64,000 nt of DNA from Vicinamibacteria bacterium (lineage in GTDB: Bacteria > Acidobacteriota > Vicinamibacteria > Fen-336). The notes under the pieces were generated by a model that saw only the letters and a program-made list of their open reading frames with translations, searched no databases and was not told where the DNA came from. Positions 7,578 to 16,549 of the stretch are shown piece by piece. The stretch is taken from assembly GCA_025994075.1 (NCBI GenBank), contig JAMQGV010000045.1, forward strand, positions 1 to 64,000. The letters are read 5' to 3'. The position numbers and the translations under genes were made by a program. The stretch's first letter is position 1, and each line of letters begins with the position of its first letter.

Positions 7578-9425
7578 TTGATCAGCGGCGACTCGCTCTA
7601 CGGCAAGGACCCGGCTGCGGCCCGTTACGCGGCCGGCGGCGTCGACGAGGCGGAGGCCCTGTTCGGGGCCCCGCTGCCCCCGCTGCCCCCCTGCGAAGTC
7701 GACGCTCACGAGCCCGTGTGGTTCGTGCGCCTGCACCCGCAACTGCGGGCGAGCTACCGGCGCCTGCTCGAGGCGCTCGTCAAGGACCTGGAGACCCCCG
7801 CGCGCACGTCCGCGGCCGCTCCCCGCGCGGGCGGCAGCGGGGCGCTGCGGCTCGCGGTCGCCGAGCAGGCCGAGTACGAAGCGGCGCTCGGCCGCATGCT
7901 GCGGGCCGCCCGCCGCTCCGACCGCCGCCAGGGCCTGGTCACGCTGTTCTGGCTGGCGCACTCGAAGGACGCGGCCGCCTGCCTCGCCGACTACGAGGCA
8001 CAGAAGCCGATCGCCCGGCGGCTGCGCCCGCGGCTGCCCGCGCTGCTGCAGCCGATCCACCGGGCGGTGGAGGACTCGGCGCGGGCGACCGGCCTGCCGC
8101 CGGAGGCTCGCGACCGCGTGCTGCAGGGCATCCATCCCGGCAATGCCGTCACCGACGCGATCGTCGGCGACGGGTTCGCCTTCGTGCACGGGGGCATCGA
8201 GCCGCTCGACCTGAACGCCTTCCAGGCGCCCGGCGGCTACCGGCTGCCCGACGAGGCCTTCCGCGAGATGCACCAGGTGCTGTCCGTCGAGGTCGAGCGC
8301 CGGTTCAAGGAGCGCGAGCGCGGGCTGATGGCCCGCCTCGAGCGGCACTTCGGCGCGGGGCACGAGGCGCTGGTCGCGGCGCCGGGCGGGGCGGCGCGCG
8401 TCGCCCTCCACCAGGGCCTCGTCGAGTACCTGTTCGCCGACGCGTCCACGCTCGCGGCGCGGCTCTCGGCCGCACCGCGGGTGCGCGCGGAGTTCGACCG
8501 GCGGCGCTCGTGGGAGGTGGCCGAGGCGTTCCTCGACATGGCGACGGCCGTGCGGCGCTTCGAGGTGATCTGCCACCTGCGCGACCGGGTGCGGGTGGCC
8601 CAGGGCCTGGCGGCCGAGCAGGAGTTCGAGCGCCGGCTGCGGGCCGGCGACCGCGTGTTCGAGTTCGCCGAGGCGGCCAAGGTCGCGAACAACGCGGTCA
8701 ACGCCACCGTCCTGTTCCTCGACCTGCGCGGGTTCACCCAGACCTCGGAGGGACAGATCTCCGAGGCCGAGCTGACCCGCGAGCTCTACACGGTGTTCGA
8801 CGCGTTCGTGCCGATCGTGCGCCGCTTCGACGGCATCGTCGACAAGTTCCTCGGCGACGGCATGATGGTCACCTTCGGCGCCGAGCGAGGCGACCACAAG
8901 GGCCCGTTGCACGCGGTGCGCACCGCGGTGCTGTGCCAGGAGGCGCTGGCGCGACTGCGCCATCAGGGCCGCACCGCGTTCCGGATGGGCGTCTCGATCC
9001 ACTACGGCCGCGTCTACGTCGCGCGCTTCATCGCCGACGAGGAGAACGTGCAGACGACCGTGATCGGCCGCAACGTCAACCTCGCCGGGCGGCTGTCGTC
9101 GGCGGCCAAGAAGCCGCTGGACCAGGACGAGTTCACCGACCCCGGCGCGTCCGCTGTGCCGACCAACCCGGAGATGAGCGTGACGGTGGGCCCCGACGGC
9201 GCCCTGTTCAACGAGGGCATCGCGCTGTCGCGGGCGGGCTTCGTGCAGCTCGAGACGCTGGTCGAGCTGAAGGAAATCTACCAGGGGCCGGTCCGGCTGA
9301 TGGGATACTCCGACGAGGAGTTGGGGCGGCGCGTGCTGCTGCGCTACGCCGGCGACGCGAAGTTCAAGGGCGTGCGGGCGACCTTCCCGGTCTTCGAGGT
9401 CGATCCCGAGGCGCCGCGGATCTGA
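7578..9425 (+). CDS. Class III adenylate/guanylate cyclase with novel N-terminal region
   Basis: A 615-residue protein with a TTG start 10 bases after ihfB. The C-terminal part (about 370-530) is a class III nucleotide cyclase catalytic domain: VLFLDLRGFT carries the first metal-binding Asp (382), DKFLGDGMMVTFG the second (427), and IGRNVNLAGRLSSAAKK the nucleotide-binding end. It therefore probably makes cAMP or cGMP. The first 370 residues are not a domain I recognise: soluble, alpha-helical, rich in Arg and Ala, without transmembrane segments or HAMP/PAS signatures. After the cyclase is a tail of about 80 residues containing VELKEIYQGPVRLMGY. Close spacing (1 base) to the HIT gene suggests one transcript. 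Confidence 0.85.
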   Translation: MISGDSLYGKDPAAARYAAGGVDEAEALFGAPLPPLPPCEVDAHEPVWFVRLHPQLRASYRRLLEALVKDLETPARTSAAAPRAGGSGALRLAVAEQAEYEAALGRMLRAARRSDRRQGLVTLFWLAHSKDAAACLADYEAQKPIARRLRPRLPALLQPIHRAVEDSARATGLPPEARDRVLQGIHPGNAVTDAIVGDGFAFVHGGIEPLDLNAFQAPGGYRLPDEAFREMHQVLSVEVERRFKERERGLMARLERHFGAGHEALVAAPGGAARVALHQGLVEYLFADASTLAARLSAAPRVRAEFDRRRSWEVAEAFLDMATAVRRFEVICHLRDRVRVAQGLAAEQEFERRLRAGDRVFEFAEAAKVANNAVNATVLFLDLRGFTQTSEGQISEAELTRELYTVFDAFVPIVRRFDGIVDKFLGDGMMVTFGAERGDHKGPLHAVRTAVLCQEALARLRHQGRTAFRMGVSIHYGRVYVARFIADEENVQTTVIGRNVNLAGRLSSAAKKPLDQDEFTDPGASAVPTNPEMSVTVGPDGALFNEGIALSRAGFVQLETLVELKEIYQGPVRLMGYSDEELGRRVLLRYAGDAKFKGVRATFPVFEVDPEAPRI

Positions 9426-9426
9426 C

Positions 9427-9909
9427 TTGGAACGGCTGTTCACGCCCTGGAGGCTGCGCTACGTGAGCGGTGGAGCGAAGGTGGCAGGCTGCGTGTTCTG
9501 CGCGGCGCTCGAGCAGGCGGCGGGCGCCGAGAGCCTGGTCGCGCACGTGGGCGAGCAGTGCTTCGTGATCGCCAACCTCTTTCCCTACACGGGCGGCCAC
9601 GTGATGATCGCGCCGCGCCGTCACGTCGGGCGCCTGGCCGACGCCAGCGACGCCGAACTGCTGGAGATGATGGCGCTGTCGCGCCGGCTCGAGTCGCTGA
9701 TGGGCGAGCTGTACCGGCCCGAGGGCTTCAACGTCGGCATGAACCTCGGCCAGGTCGCCGGCGCCGGCGTCGCCGACCACATCCACATGCACGTCGTGCC
9801 GCGCTGGGCGGGGGACGCCAACTTCATGACCGCGGTCGGGGAGACGCGGGTCGTGCCGGAGGAGCCCGCGGTCACCGCGCGGCGCCTGCGCGAGGCGTTC
9901 TCGCGGTGA
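9427..9909 (+). CDS. HIT-family nucleotide hydrolase/phosphorylase
   Basis: A 160-residue histidine-triad protein of the branch related to Ap4A phosphorylase. The TTG start lies one base after the cyclase stop and gives MERLFTPWRLRYV, typical of this branch. The catalytic triad is HIHMHVVPRW at 118-122. CVFC (22-25) near the N-terminus is also typical and may bind zinc with a later histidine. Substrates of relatives are dinucleoside polyphosphates or AMP derivatives; the exact substrate here is unknown. Its 3' end overlaps the next gene by 4 bases (GTGA), so translation is coupled. Confidence 0.88.
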   Translation: MERLFTPWRLRYVSGGAKVAGCVFCAALEQAAGAESLVAHVGEQCFVIANLFPYTGGHVMIAPRRHVGRLADASDAELLEMMALSRRLESLMGELYRPEGFNVGMNLGQVAGAGVADHIHMHVVPRWAGDANFMTAVGETRVVPEEPAVTARRLREAFSR

Positions 9910-10946
9910 AGCGGCGCGCCTGGCTCGCCGGCGTCGCCGCTTCCCTGGCGGCCCGCGCCCGGGCTCAGGTGCCCGAGCCGACGCCGACGCCCCGGCCCGG
10001 GCCGCCGGTGATCACGACGCTCACGATGTTCGCGGGCACCGACGGCGGACTGTTCCGCACCCGCGACTGGGCCGGCACCTGGCAGCCCGTCGCCCTGCCG
10101 GGCGAAGACGTGCTCCCGCCTGACGCTTCCCCCGTGCGCCTGCTGCGGCCGTACGGGCTGGAGGTGTACGCCGGCGGCGACCGCGGCCTGTTCCACTCCG
10201 GAGACTTCGGCGAGACGTGGCAGCGGCTGCCGCTCGAGGAGAACGCCTTCGCGGTGCTCACCTCGCGCTACGCGCCCGCCGATCCGACGCTGTTCGTCGC
10301 CACCGGCGCGGGCCTGTTCCGCCGGGACGAGCCGGGCCGTCCGTTCCGCCGGCTCCCGCTCGACGCGGCGGTCTACGAACTGGAGTGGCCGGGCCCCCAC
10401 CTCGTGCTCGGGACCAGCCGTGGCGTCTTCGTCTCGGTGGACGGCGGCGAGTCGTTCGGCGGCCCGGGCGAGGGACTTCCGCCGACCCACGTGCGGGCGC
10501 TGGTCGTGTCGAGCTTCTTCGCGGTCGACCCCGTGATCCTGGCTGCGGCCGGTGACGCCGGCGTGTTCCGCTCGGGGGACGCGGGCCAGACGTGGGCGTC
10601 GATCGGGCTCGAGGGGCGGGCGGTCACCGACCTGTTCTGGCTCGGGCCGTTCCTGTACGCCTGCGCGCACGACGGCCTGTACCGCACCGTGGACCTCGGC
10701 GAGACGTGGGAGCGGCTCTCCGAGCGCGACCTGCGCGACCGCTCGCCGTCGGTGATGCTGTTCCCGCTGGCCCCGGACTCGGGGGCCGAGTTCTTCATCG
10801 GCAGCGAGCGCGGCGTCTACCGCACCCAGGACGGCGGCGAGCGCTTCACGCACGCGGGCCTGTCCGACCGGCGCATCCTGGCGCTCGGCACCTTCCCGCC
10901 GCCGCCCCCCGACCTCGACAAGGACAAGAAGAAGGGCCGCAAGTGA
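9906..10946 (+). CDS. Exported BNR/YCF48-like beta-propeller protein
   Basis: A 346-residue protein with a GTG start overlapping the HIT stop. The N-terminus VKRRAWLAGVAASLAARARA is a signal peptide (possibly Tat-like) followed by a Pro/Thr linker. Six repeats of the type GLFRTxDxGxTWxxL are seen, for example GLFRTRDWAGTWQPV, GLFHSGDFGETWQRL, GVFRSGDAGQTWASI, GLYRTVDLGETWERL and GVYRTQDGGERFTHA. These are Asp-box (BNR) units like those of YCF48/HCF136 and sortilin propellers, probably binding proteins or peptides in the periplasm. The tail is Lys-rich. No enzymatic residues are evident, so its role is unknown. It overlaps the dapF-like gene by 4 bases. Confidence 0.8.
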   Translation: MKRRAWLAGVAASLAARARAQVPEPTPTPRPGPPVITTLTMFAGTDGGLFRTRDWAGTWQPVALPGEDVLPPDASPVRLLRPYGLEVYAGGDRGLFHSGDFGETWQRLPLEENAFAVLTSRYAPADPTLFVATGAGLFRRDEPGRPFRRLPLDAAVYELEWPGPHLVLGTSRGVFVSVDGGESFGGPGEGLPPTHVRALVVSSFFAVDPVILAAAGDAGVFRSGDAGQTWASIGLEGRAVTDLFWLGPFLYACAHDGLYRTVDLGETWERLSERDLRDRSPSVMLFPLAPDSGAEFFIGSERGVYRTQDGGERFTHAGLSDRRILALGTFPPPPPDLDKDKKKGRK

Positions 10947-11788
10947 AGTTCGCAAAGGCCCATGGGCTCGGCAACGACTTCCTGCTGGTGGCCGAGGCGG
11001 AGCTGCCGGCACCCCACGGGGACTCGGCGCGGCGGCTGTGCGATCGCCACCGCGGCGTGGGCGGTGACGGGGTGATCGCCTGGCACCCGCTCGGCGCCGA
11101 TCGCCTCGGGATGCGGCTGTGGAACGCGGACGGCAGCGACGGCGGGCTCTCGGGCAACGGCCTGCGCTGCCTCGCGGCGTGGGCCTTCGCGCGCGGCCAC
11201 ATGCCCGCCCGCCACGTCGTGTTGCCGCCGCCCGGGCCGCGCCCCGTGAAGATCGAGGTGCTCGGCGGCAGCCGCTTCAGAGTCGAGACCGGCCTGGGGC
11301 CCGCGATCCTCGGCTCGCGCGAGATCCCCACGGCGCTCTCGCCGGAGGCGGCGCGGGTGATCGACCACCCGCTCGCGGCGGCAGGAGAGACGTTGCGCGT
11401 CACGGCGACCTCGCTCGGCAACCCCCACTGCGCGGTGTTCTGCGAGACGGTCGCGGACGACGCGTGGATCGCGCGCGTGGGGCCTGCGCTCGAGCGCCAC
11501 CCGTTCTTCCCGGAGCGCACCAACGTCGAGTTCGTGACGGTGGTCTCGCGGCGCGAGATCCGGGTCCGCTTCTGGGAGCGCGGCGTCGGGCCGACCGAAG
11601 CCTCGGGCACCGGCTCGGCAAGCGCGGTCGTCGCGGCGATCCTGCACGGCCTCGTCGAGCGCGACGGCGTGCGCGCCGTCTGCGACGGCGGCGTGCTCGA
11701 GGTCGCCTGGCCCGAAGGCGGCGACGTCCTCCAGACCGGCGAGGTCGAGCTGCTCTACGAGGGGGACTGGTCGCCGCCTCTGCCCTGA
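10943..11788 (+). CDS. DapF-family protein lacking both catalytic cysteines
   Basis: A 281-residue member of the diaminopimelate epimerase family: it opens MKFAKAHGLGNDFLLV and has TSLGNPHCAVF and ERTNVEFV. DapF racemises L,L- to meso-diaminopimelate with two cysteine acid/base residues, normally in (M/Q)CGNG and ACGSG/ACGTG. Here the same places read LSGNGLRC (Ser70) and ASGTGSAS (Ser221), so both catalytic cysteines are serine. Either this lineage uses a serine variant, or the protein has a different substrate or is inactive. A DapD-like gene is present at 27333, so the succinylase lysine pathway, which needs an epimerase, is probably present. The GTG start overlaps the upstream stop by 4 bases. 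Its 3' end overlaps the convergent MauE-like gene by 34 bases. Confidence 0.8.
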   Translation: MKFAKAHGLGNDFLLVAEAELPAPHGDSARRLCDRHRGVGGDGVIAWHPLGADRLGMRLWNADGSDGGLSGNGLRCLAAWAFARGHMPARHVVLPPPGPRPVKIEVLGGSRFRVETGLGPAILGSREIPTALSPEAARVIDHPLAAAGETLRVTATSLGNPHCAVFCETVADDAWIARVGPALERHPFFPERTNVEFVTVVSRREIRVRFWERGVGPTEASGTGSASAVVAAILHGLVERDGVRAVCDGGVLEVAWPEGGDVLQTGEVELLYEGDWSPPLP

Positions 11789-12252
11789 GCGGGCGGCAGG
11801 AAGACCAGCACCGCGGCGGCCGCGAGCAGCGCCAGGTCGCCGACGATCAGCGCGAGCCCGGCGCCGCGGCCCGCGCCGTCGACCGAGAAGCAGCCGCAGT
11901 TCTGCAGGTCGATGCCCAGGGCCAGCGCGTAGCTGACGGCGCCGACGAAGATCACGAGCAGGGCGCCGCAGACGAGCGCCGCCTCCCGCCGCCACACGTC
12001 GCGGGCCACGCCCAGCATCAGCAGCCCTCCCGCGACCAGCTCGATCCACGGCAGGGTCACGGCCCAGGCATTGGCGACGAAAGGCGGGATCTCGGCGTTG
12101 GGCCCGAGCAGGCGGTAGTAGTAGACGATGCGCGCGAAAGCCACGGGGTCGAGGATCTTGTCGTGGCTCGCGAAGACGAACACGACGCCGAGCACGAGGC
12201 TCAGCACCCGGTGCACCGGCTCGCGGCGCAGGAACGCGAGGGCGGCGCTCAC
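11755..12252 (-). CDS. MauE/DoxX-like membrane protein
   Basis: A 165-residue integral membrane protein with four probable transmembrane segments. The pattern FVFASHDKILDPVAFARIVYYYRLL, then LPWIELVAGGLLMLG, then LQNCGCFS matches the MauE/DoxX-type family found next to thioredoxin- or rhodanese-like proteins. The CGC pair at the membrane surface resembles the redox cysteines of this group. GTG start overlapping the rhodanese stop as GTGA points to translational coupling; the two probably work together in sulfur or thiol redox chemistry at the membrane (inference). The last 34 bases overlap the oppositely transcribed dapF-like gene. Confidence 0.8.
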   Translation of the reverse strand: MSAALAFLRREPVHRVLSLVLGVVFVFASHDKILDPVAFARIVYYYRLLGPNAEIPPFVANAWAVTLPWIELVAGGLLMLGVARDVWRREAALVCGALLVIFVGAVSYALALGIDLQNCGCFSVDGAGRGAGLALIVGDLALLAAAAVLVFLPPAQGRGGDQSPS

Positions 12253-12725
12253 GGCTGCCCCGGCCCCTGCTCGACCGGGTACCCGGCGTCCTGCCAGGCC
12301 GGGAAGCCTTCGTCCACGATGGCGGCGTGGATCCCCTTGTCGCGCAGCCGCTCGGCGACCTTGTGACTGGTCTCGCAGCCGTAGCCCGAACAGTAGATCA
12401 CCAGGTCGAAACGGGCGCGCAATTGCGGCTCGAGGGCCGCGAAAGCCCGGTCGAAGTCCTCCTCGGGCAGGTTGACCGAGCCGGGGACGCGGGCCATCTC
12501 CCAGAACATTCGCCCGCGGGCGTCGAGGAAGAGGGCGCCCCGCTCGTGGCGCGCTTTCGCCTCGACGACGGGGATCATCTCGTCGCCCTGGCGCAGGAAG
12601 GCGTTGCGCCCGAGTTCGAGTCCCGCGGGGTGGACGGCGTTGCCGGCGAGGCCCGCGGCGGCCCCCGCCAGCACGATGACGGCGACGCGGAAGAGCTTGA
12701 TCGGCACCGCCGGCCAAGCTAACAC
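12249..12725 (-). CDS. Membrane-anchored rhodanese-like protein
   Basis: A 158-residue protein with one N-terminal hydrophobic segment (KLFRVAVIVLAGAAAGLAG) followed by a single rhodanese domain. The active-site loop is VIYCSGYGCETS, with the Cys of YCSG as the probable persulfide carrier; FLDARGRMFWEMARVPGSVNL is the typical N-terminal half. The domain probably faces the periplasm. The start could be GTG at 12725 or GTG at 12707; I keep the longer form because GGGGCAGGA lies just upstream of it. The MauE-like gene overlaps its stop. Sulfur-transfer function is inferred from family and neighbour. Confidence 0.8.
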   Translation of the reverse strand: MLAWPAVPIKLFRVAVIVLAGAAAGLAGNAVHPAGLELGRNAFLRQGDEMIPVVEAKARHERGALFLDARGRMFWEMARVPGSVNLPEEDFDRAFAALEPQLRARFDLVIYCSGYGCETSHKVAERLRDKGIHAAIVDEGFPAWQDAGYPVEQGPGQP

Positions 12726-12784
12726 GGTCCTGCCCCGGTGTGCGAGACTGGGGCGTTTCGCGGCGCGAACCGACTCTCTCCCGA

Positions 12785-13546
12785 ATGCCTCCTTTCACCT
12801 CCGATGCCCTGGTCCTGCGCTCGTTCAAGCTCGGCGAGACGAGCAAGGTCGTCGTGCTGCTGACGCGCGACCACGGCAAGCTGCGGGCGGTGGCGCGGGG
12901 CGCGCGCGGGCCCCGCTCGCGCTACCAGTCCTCGCTGGAGACGCTGTCGGAGGTGCGGGTGGGCCTGTACGGGCGACAGGGGGCCGACCTGCTGCGGGTG
13001 GGCGAGTGCGAGCTGCTGCACTCGGCGTTCCCGATGGCCGGCCGCAGCCCCGACGCCGCCGCGGCGCTGTCCTACTTCGCGGAGCTGCTCGACGCCTTCG
13101 CTCCCGAGGGCCAGGCCGAAGATGCCGTCTACCGGCTGGCGGCGGCGGTCACCCGGGCAGGCGAAGAGGGGGGCGACTGCACGCCGCTCGCGCGCTACCT
13201 GGAGGCCTGGCTGCTGCGGCTGCACGGCCTCTACCCGTCGCTCGACGACTGCGCGCGCTGCGGCTCCCGGCTGCCCGCCGGCCGCCTCGTCTACCACTCG
13301 CTGGCCCACGGCTTCGTCTGCGACGGCTGCAGCCCGGCCTCCGGGCCGATCCTGGCGGAGCCCGTGCGGCTCGCCTTGCGCCGTCTGTTCAGGGAGGCGC
13401 CGGTCGCCTTCGCGGCCGACCCGCCCGCCGCGGCGACGCTGCAGCCGCTCGAGCCCTTCCACCGCGCTCTGATCGAGCGCCATCTCGAGCGCGAGCTGCG
13501 CTCTTCGCGGGTGTTCCGCGAGCTCTCGCGCGAGGTCCACGGATGA
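12785..13546 (+). CDS. recO: DNA repair protein RecO
   Basis: A 253-residue recombination mediator that helps load RecA on SSB-coated gaps with RecR. It opens MPPFTSDALVLRSFKLGETSKVVVLLTRDHGKL, the typical OB-fold N-terminus, and has the zinc-finger pairs CARCG and CDGC (about residues 159-182). An in-frame codon upstream at 12740 exists, but the ATG at 12785 gives the family start. The last 4 bases overlap glyQ (ATGA). RecO-GlyQ-GlyS neighbourhoods are common in several phyla, which supports the call. Confidence 0.93.
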   Translation: MPPFTSDALVLRSFKLGETSKVVVLLTRDHGKLRAVARGARGPRSRYQSSLETLSEVRVGLYGRQGADLLRVGECELLHSAFPMAGRSPDAAAALSYFAELLDAFAPEGQAEDAVYRLAAAVTRAGEEGGDCTPLARYLEAWLLRLHGLYPSLDDCARCGSRLPAGRLVYHSLAHGFVCDGCSPASGPILAEPVRLALRRLFREAPVAFAADPPAAATLQPLEPFHRALIERHLERELRSSRVFRELSREVHG

Positions 13547-14403
13547 ACCTGCAGGAGATCGTGTTCGCGCTCCAGCGCTACTGGGGGTCGCGTGGCTGCC
13601 TCGTGCACCAGCCCTGGGACGTCGAGGTCGGGGCCGGCACGATGCACCCGGAGACCTTCCTGCGCGTGCTGGGGCCGCGGTCCTGGAACGTCGCCTACGT
13701 GCAGCCCTCGCGGCGCCCGGCCGACGGCCGCTACGGCGACAACCCGAACAGGCTCTACAAGCACCAGCAGTTCCAGGTGATCCTGAAGCCGGCTCCGAAG
13801 GACGTGCAGGACGTCTACCTCGCTTCGCTGGAGGCGATCGGCATCGACCCCGCGGCCCACGACGTGCGCTTCGAGGAGGACAACTGGGAGTCGCCGACGC
13901 TGGGCGCCTGGGGCATCGGCTGGCAGGTGCTGCTCGACGGCCAGGAGATCACCCAGTTCACCTACTTTCAGCAGGCGGGCGGCGTCGATCTCGCGCCGAT
14001 CTCGGCCGAGATCACCTACGGCCTCGAGCGCATCGCGATGTACCTGCAGGACGTCGACGACGTCTACGACCTGCGCTGGAACGCCGACGTGCGTTACCGC
14101 GACGTGCGCCACGAGGAGGAGTTCCAGCTCTCCCGCTACTCGTTCGAGCAGGCGGACGTCGAGCTGCACCGCCGGATCTTCGACCAGGCGCTGGCCGAGG
14201 GCTGGCGGGTGCTGAAGCTCGAGGGCGGCCGCACGGTGCTGCCGGCCTACGACTGGTGCCTCAAGAGCTCTCACGCGTTCAACGTGCTCGACGCCCGCGG
14301 GGCCATCTCGGTCAGCCAGCGCGCCGGCATGATCCTCTCGATCCGCAAGCTGGCCTGCGCCATCGCGGCCGCGTGGGTGGAAGTGGAGCACGCCCGTGGC
14401 TGA
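13543..14403 (+). CDS. glyQ: Glycine-tRNA ligase alpha subunit
   Basis: A 286-residue catalytic subunit of the bacterial heterotetrameric (alpha2beta2) glycyl-tRNA synthetase. The opening MNLQEIVFALQRYWGSRGC and the segments HPETFLRVLGP, NPNRLYKHQQFQVILKP and FEEDNWESPTLGAWGIGWQV are characteristic. The gene starts inside the recO stop (ATGA) and overlaps glyS by 8 bases, so the pair is tightly coupled, as needed for equal subunit amounts. Presence of the split enzyme rather than single-chain GlyS argues against Actinobacteria. Confidence 0.97.
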   Translation: MNLQEIVFALQRYWGSRGCLVHQPWDVEVGAGTMHPETFLRVLGPRSWNVAYVQPSRRPADGRYGDNPNRLYKHQQFQVILKPAPKDVQDVYLASLEAIGIDPAAHDVRFEEDNWESPTLGAWGIGWQVLLDGQEITQFTYFQQAGGVDLAPISAEITYGLERIAMYLQDVDDVYDLRWNADVRYRDVRHEEEFQLSRYSFEQADVELHRRIFDQALAEGWRVLKLEGGRTVLPAYDWCLKSSHAFNVLDARGAISVSQRAGMILSIRKLACAIAAAWVEVEHARG

Positions 14404-16549
14404 GCTGCTGATCGAGATCGGCTTCGAGGAGATGCCGGCGTCGTGGCTGCCCGCTTTGGGCGAGGGCTTCGCGTCGGCGTTCGCGAGCCTGCGGGAGAAG
14501 CACGGGCTCGGCGGGGACGGCGGGGCGTCCGACGTGCGGGTGATGTGGGGGCCACGCCGGCTGGCGCTGGGCGCCTCGGTGCGCGAGCGCCAGGCGGACG
14601 CCGAGACGCTCGTCTGGGGCCCCGCGCTCAAGCAGGCGAAGGATGCCGCGGGCGCGTGGACGAAGGCCGCCGAGGGCTTCGCGAAGAAGAACGCCGTCGC
14701 GCCCGACGCCCTGGAGGTCCGGCCCAAGGACCCGGCGAAGCCCGACGAGCTGAACCTGCTGTTCGTGAAGGCCGTGCCCGGGCGGCCGGCGGCCGACGTG
14801 CTGCCCGAGCTGCTGGCGGCGCTGCTGCGGTCGCTCGCGTTCCCCAAGCGGATGAGCTGGGACGCCTGGCTCGACGACGGCAAGGGCGCGTTTCCGTTCG
14901 GGCGCCCGATCCGCTGGATCGTGGCCCTGCACGGCGGCGCGGTGATCCCGTTCGAGATCTTCGAGCTCGTGAACGGGACGAAGGGGCCGAGCCTGCTGAA
15001 GAGCGGGCGCGCGACCCACGGCCACCGCTTCCTGCCGCGTGGCGCGGGGGCGGCACCCGTCGAGGTCCGGGACTTCGACGACCTGGTCGCGAAGCTGCGC
15101 GAGCGCCACGTCCTGCTCGATCCCGCCGAGCGCGCGGCCCGGATCGCGGCCGCACTGAAGGCAGCGGACGCGCCGGAGCACGAGATCGCCGGCGAGTGGC
15201 GGGACCTGGTCGAGTGGCCCGCCGTGCTGATCGGCTCGGTCCCCGAGGAGTTCCGCTCGCTCCCCTCCGAGGTCCTCGAAACCGTTCTCGTCCACCACCA
15301 GAAGTACGTGCCGATCCCCGAGGGGGGCACGATCGCCCGATTCGCCGCGGTGACCAACACCGACGGGGCGGCCGGCGCGGCGATCGTGGCCGGCATGGAG
15401 CGGGTGGTCGTCGCCCGCCTGCGCGACGCGGCGTTCTTCTGGAGCGAGGACCGCAAGCGGCCACTGGCGGACCGCGTGGCCGACCTCGAGGGCGTCACGT
15501 TCCACCGCGAGCTGGGCAGCTACCGCCAGAAGGCCGAGCGGCTCGTGAAGCTGGTCGACGCGATGGCCGCGGCCGGTGCGCTGGCGAAGGAGGACGTCGA
15601 CGGCGCGCGCGAGGCCGCGCGGCTGTGCAAGGCCGACCTCACGACCGCGATGGTGCGCGAGTTCACGGAACTCCAGGGCGTGATGGGCGGGCGCTACCTC
15701 GAGGCCCAGGGGCATCCCGACGCCGACGTCGCGGCGGCGGTGCGCTGGCACTACCACCCGGTCTCGGTGGAGGAGACGGCCGCCCCGGCCGGCGCCGTTT
15801 CCGGCCGCGGCGAGCGGCTGTTCGCCGCGGTCTCGCTCGCCGACAAGCTCGACACCCTGGCCGGCTACTTCTCGATCGGCGAGACGCCGACCGGCAGCCG
15901 CGATCCCTACGGCCTGCGGCGGGCGGGGCAGGGGGCGATCCGGGTGCTGCTCGACTTCTGGCCTGGCGCGTCCCCCGACCTTCGGACCCTGGTCCGCGGC
16001 GCGCTCGAGGCGTTCCCGGCCGCGAAGCCGGGTACGGCCGAGGCGCTCGACACGTTCCTGCTGGAGCGCCTCGAGGCCGTGCTGGCTTCCCGCGGCTTCG
16101 CCGTCGACGTCGTGCGCGCGGCCATCGGCGCCGCGGAGCCGGCGGCCCTCGAGAGCCCGCGCGAGGTGCTGCTCCGGGCCCGCGCGCTGGCCCACGTGCT
16201 GGGCGAGGCGCGGGCGGACTTCGAGAGCCTCGCGGTCGCCTTCAAGCGGGCCCGCAACATCCTCGACAAGGACGCGCCGGCGGCGGCGGTCGACCCGACG
16301 CTGTTCGACCACGACGCCGAGCGCGAGCTCCACGCCGCGGTCGTCGCCCTCGCGGGCGGCGGCGGCGGCTACGCGGAACGCCTGGTCGCGCTGCGCGGCC
16401 TGCGCGCGCCCGTCGACCGATTCTTCGATCAGGTACTCGTCATGGCCGAGGACGCGCGCGTCCGCGGCAACCGGCTGGCGCTCCTGCGGGAGACGCTCGG
16501 CCTCTTCTATCGCATCGCCGACCTTTCTCGACTCGGAGGCATCGCGTGA
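14396..16549 (+). CDS. glyS: Glycine-tRNA ligase beta subunit
   Basis: The 717-residue tRNA-binding beta subunit. GTG start gives MAELLIEIGFEEMPASWLP, the family opening; HHQKYVPI and the HD-like segment GRYLEAQGHPDADVAAA are typical, and the C-terminal part carries the anticodon-recognition DALR-like domain (NRLALLRETLGLFYRIADLSRL). Length is normal. It overlaps glyQ by 8 bases and ppdK by 4 bases (GTGA). Confidence 0.97.
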   Translation: MAELLIEIGFEEMPASWLPALGEGFASAFASLREKHGLGGDGGASDVRVMWGPRRLALGASVRERQADAETLVWGPALKQAKDAAGAWTKAAEGFAKKNAVAPDALEVRPKDPAKPDELNLLFVKAVPGRPAADVLPELLAALLRSLAFPKRMSWDAWLDDGKGAFPFGRPIRWIVALHGGAVIPFEIFELVNGTKGPSLLKSGRATHGHRFLPRGAGAAPVEVRDFDDLVAKLRERHVLLDPAERAARIAAALKAADAPEHEIAGEWRDLVEWPAVLIGSVPEEFRSLPSEVLETVLVHHQKYVPIPEGGTIARFAAVTNTDGAAGAAIVAGMERVVVARLRDAAFFWSEDRKRPLADRVADLEGVTFHRELGSYRQKAERLVKLVDAMAAAGALAKEDVDGAREAARLCKADLTTAMVREFTELQGVMGGRYLEAQGHPDADVAAAVRWHYHPVSVEETAAPAGAVSGRGERLFAAVSLADKLDTLAGYFSIGETPTGSRDPYGLRRAGQGAIRVLLDFWPGASPDLRTLVRGALEAFPAAKPGTAEALDTFLLERLEAVLASRGFAVDVVRAAIGAAEPAALESPREVLLRARALAHVLGEARADFESLAVAFKRARNILDKDAPAAAVDPTLFDHDAERELHAAVVALAGGGGGYAERLVALRGLRAPVDRFFDQVLVMAEDARVRGNRLALLRETLGLFYRIADLSRLGGIA

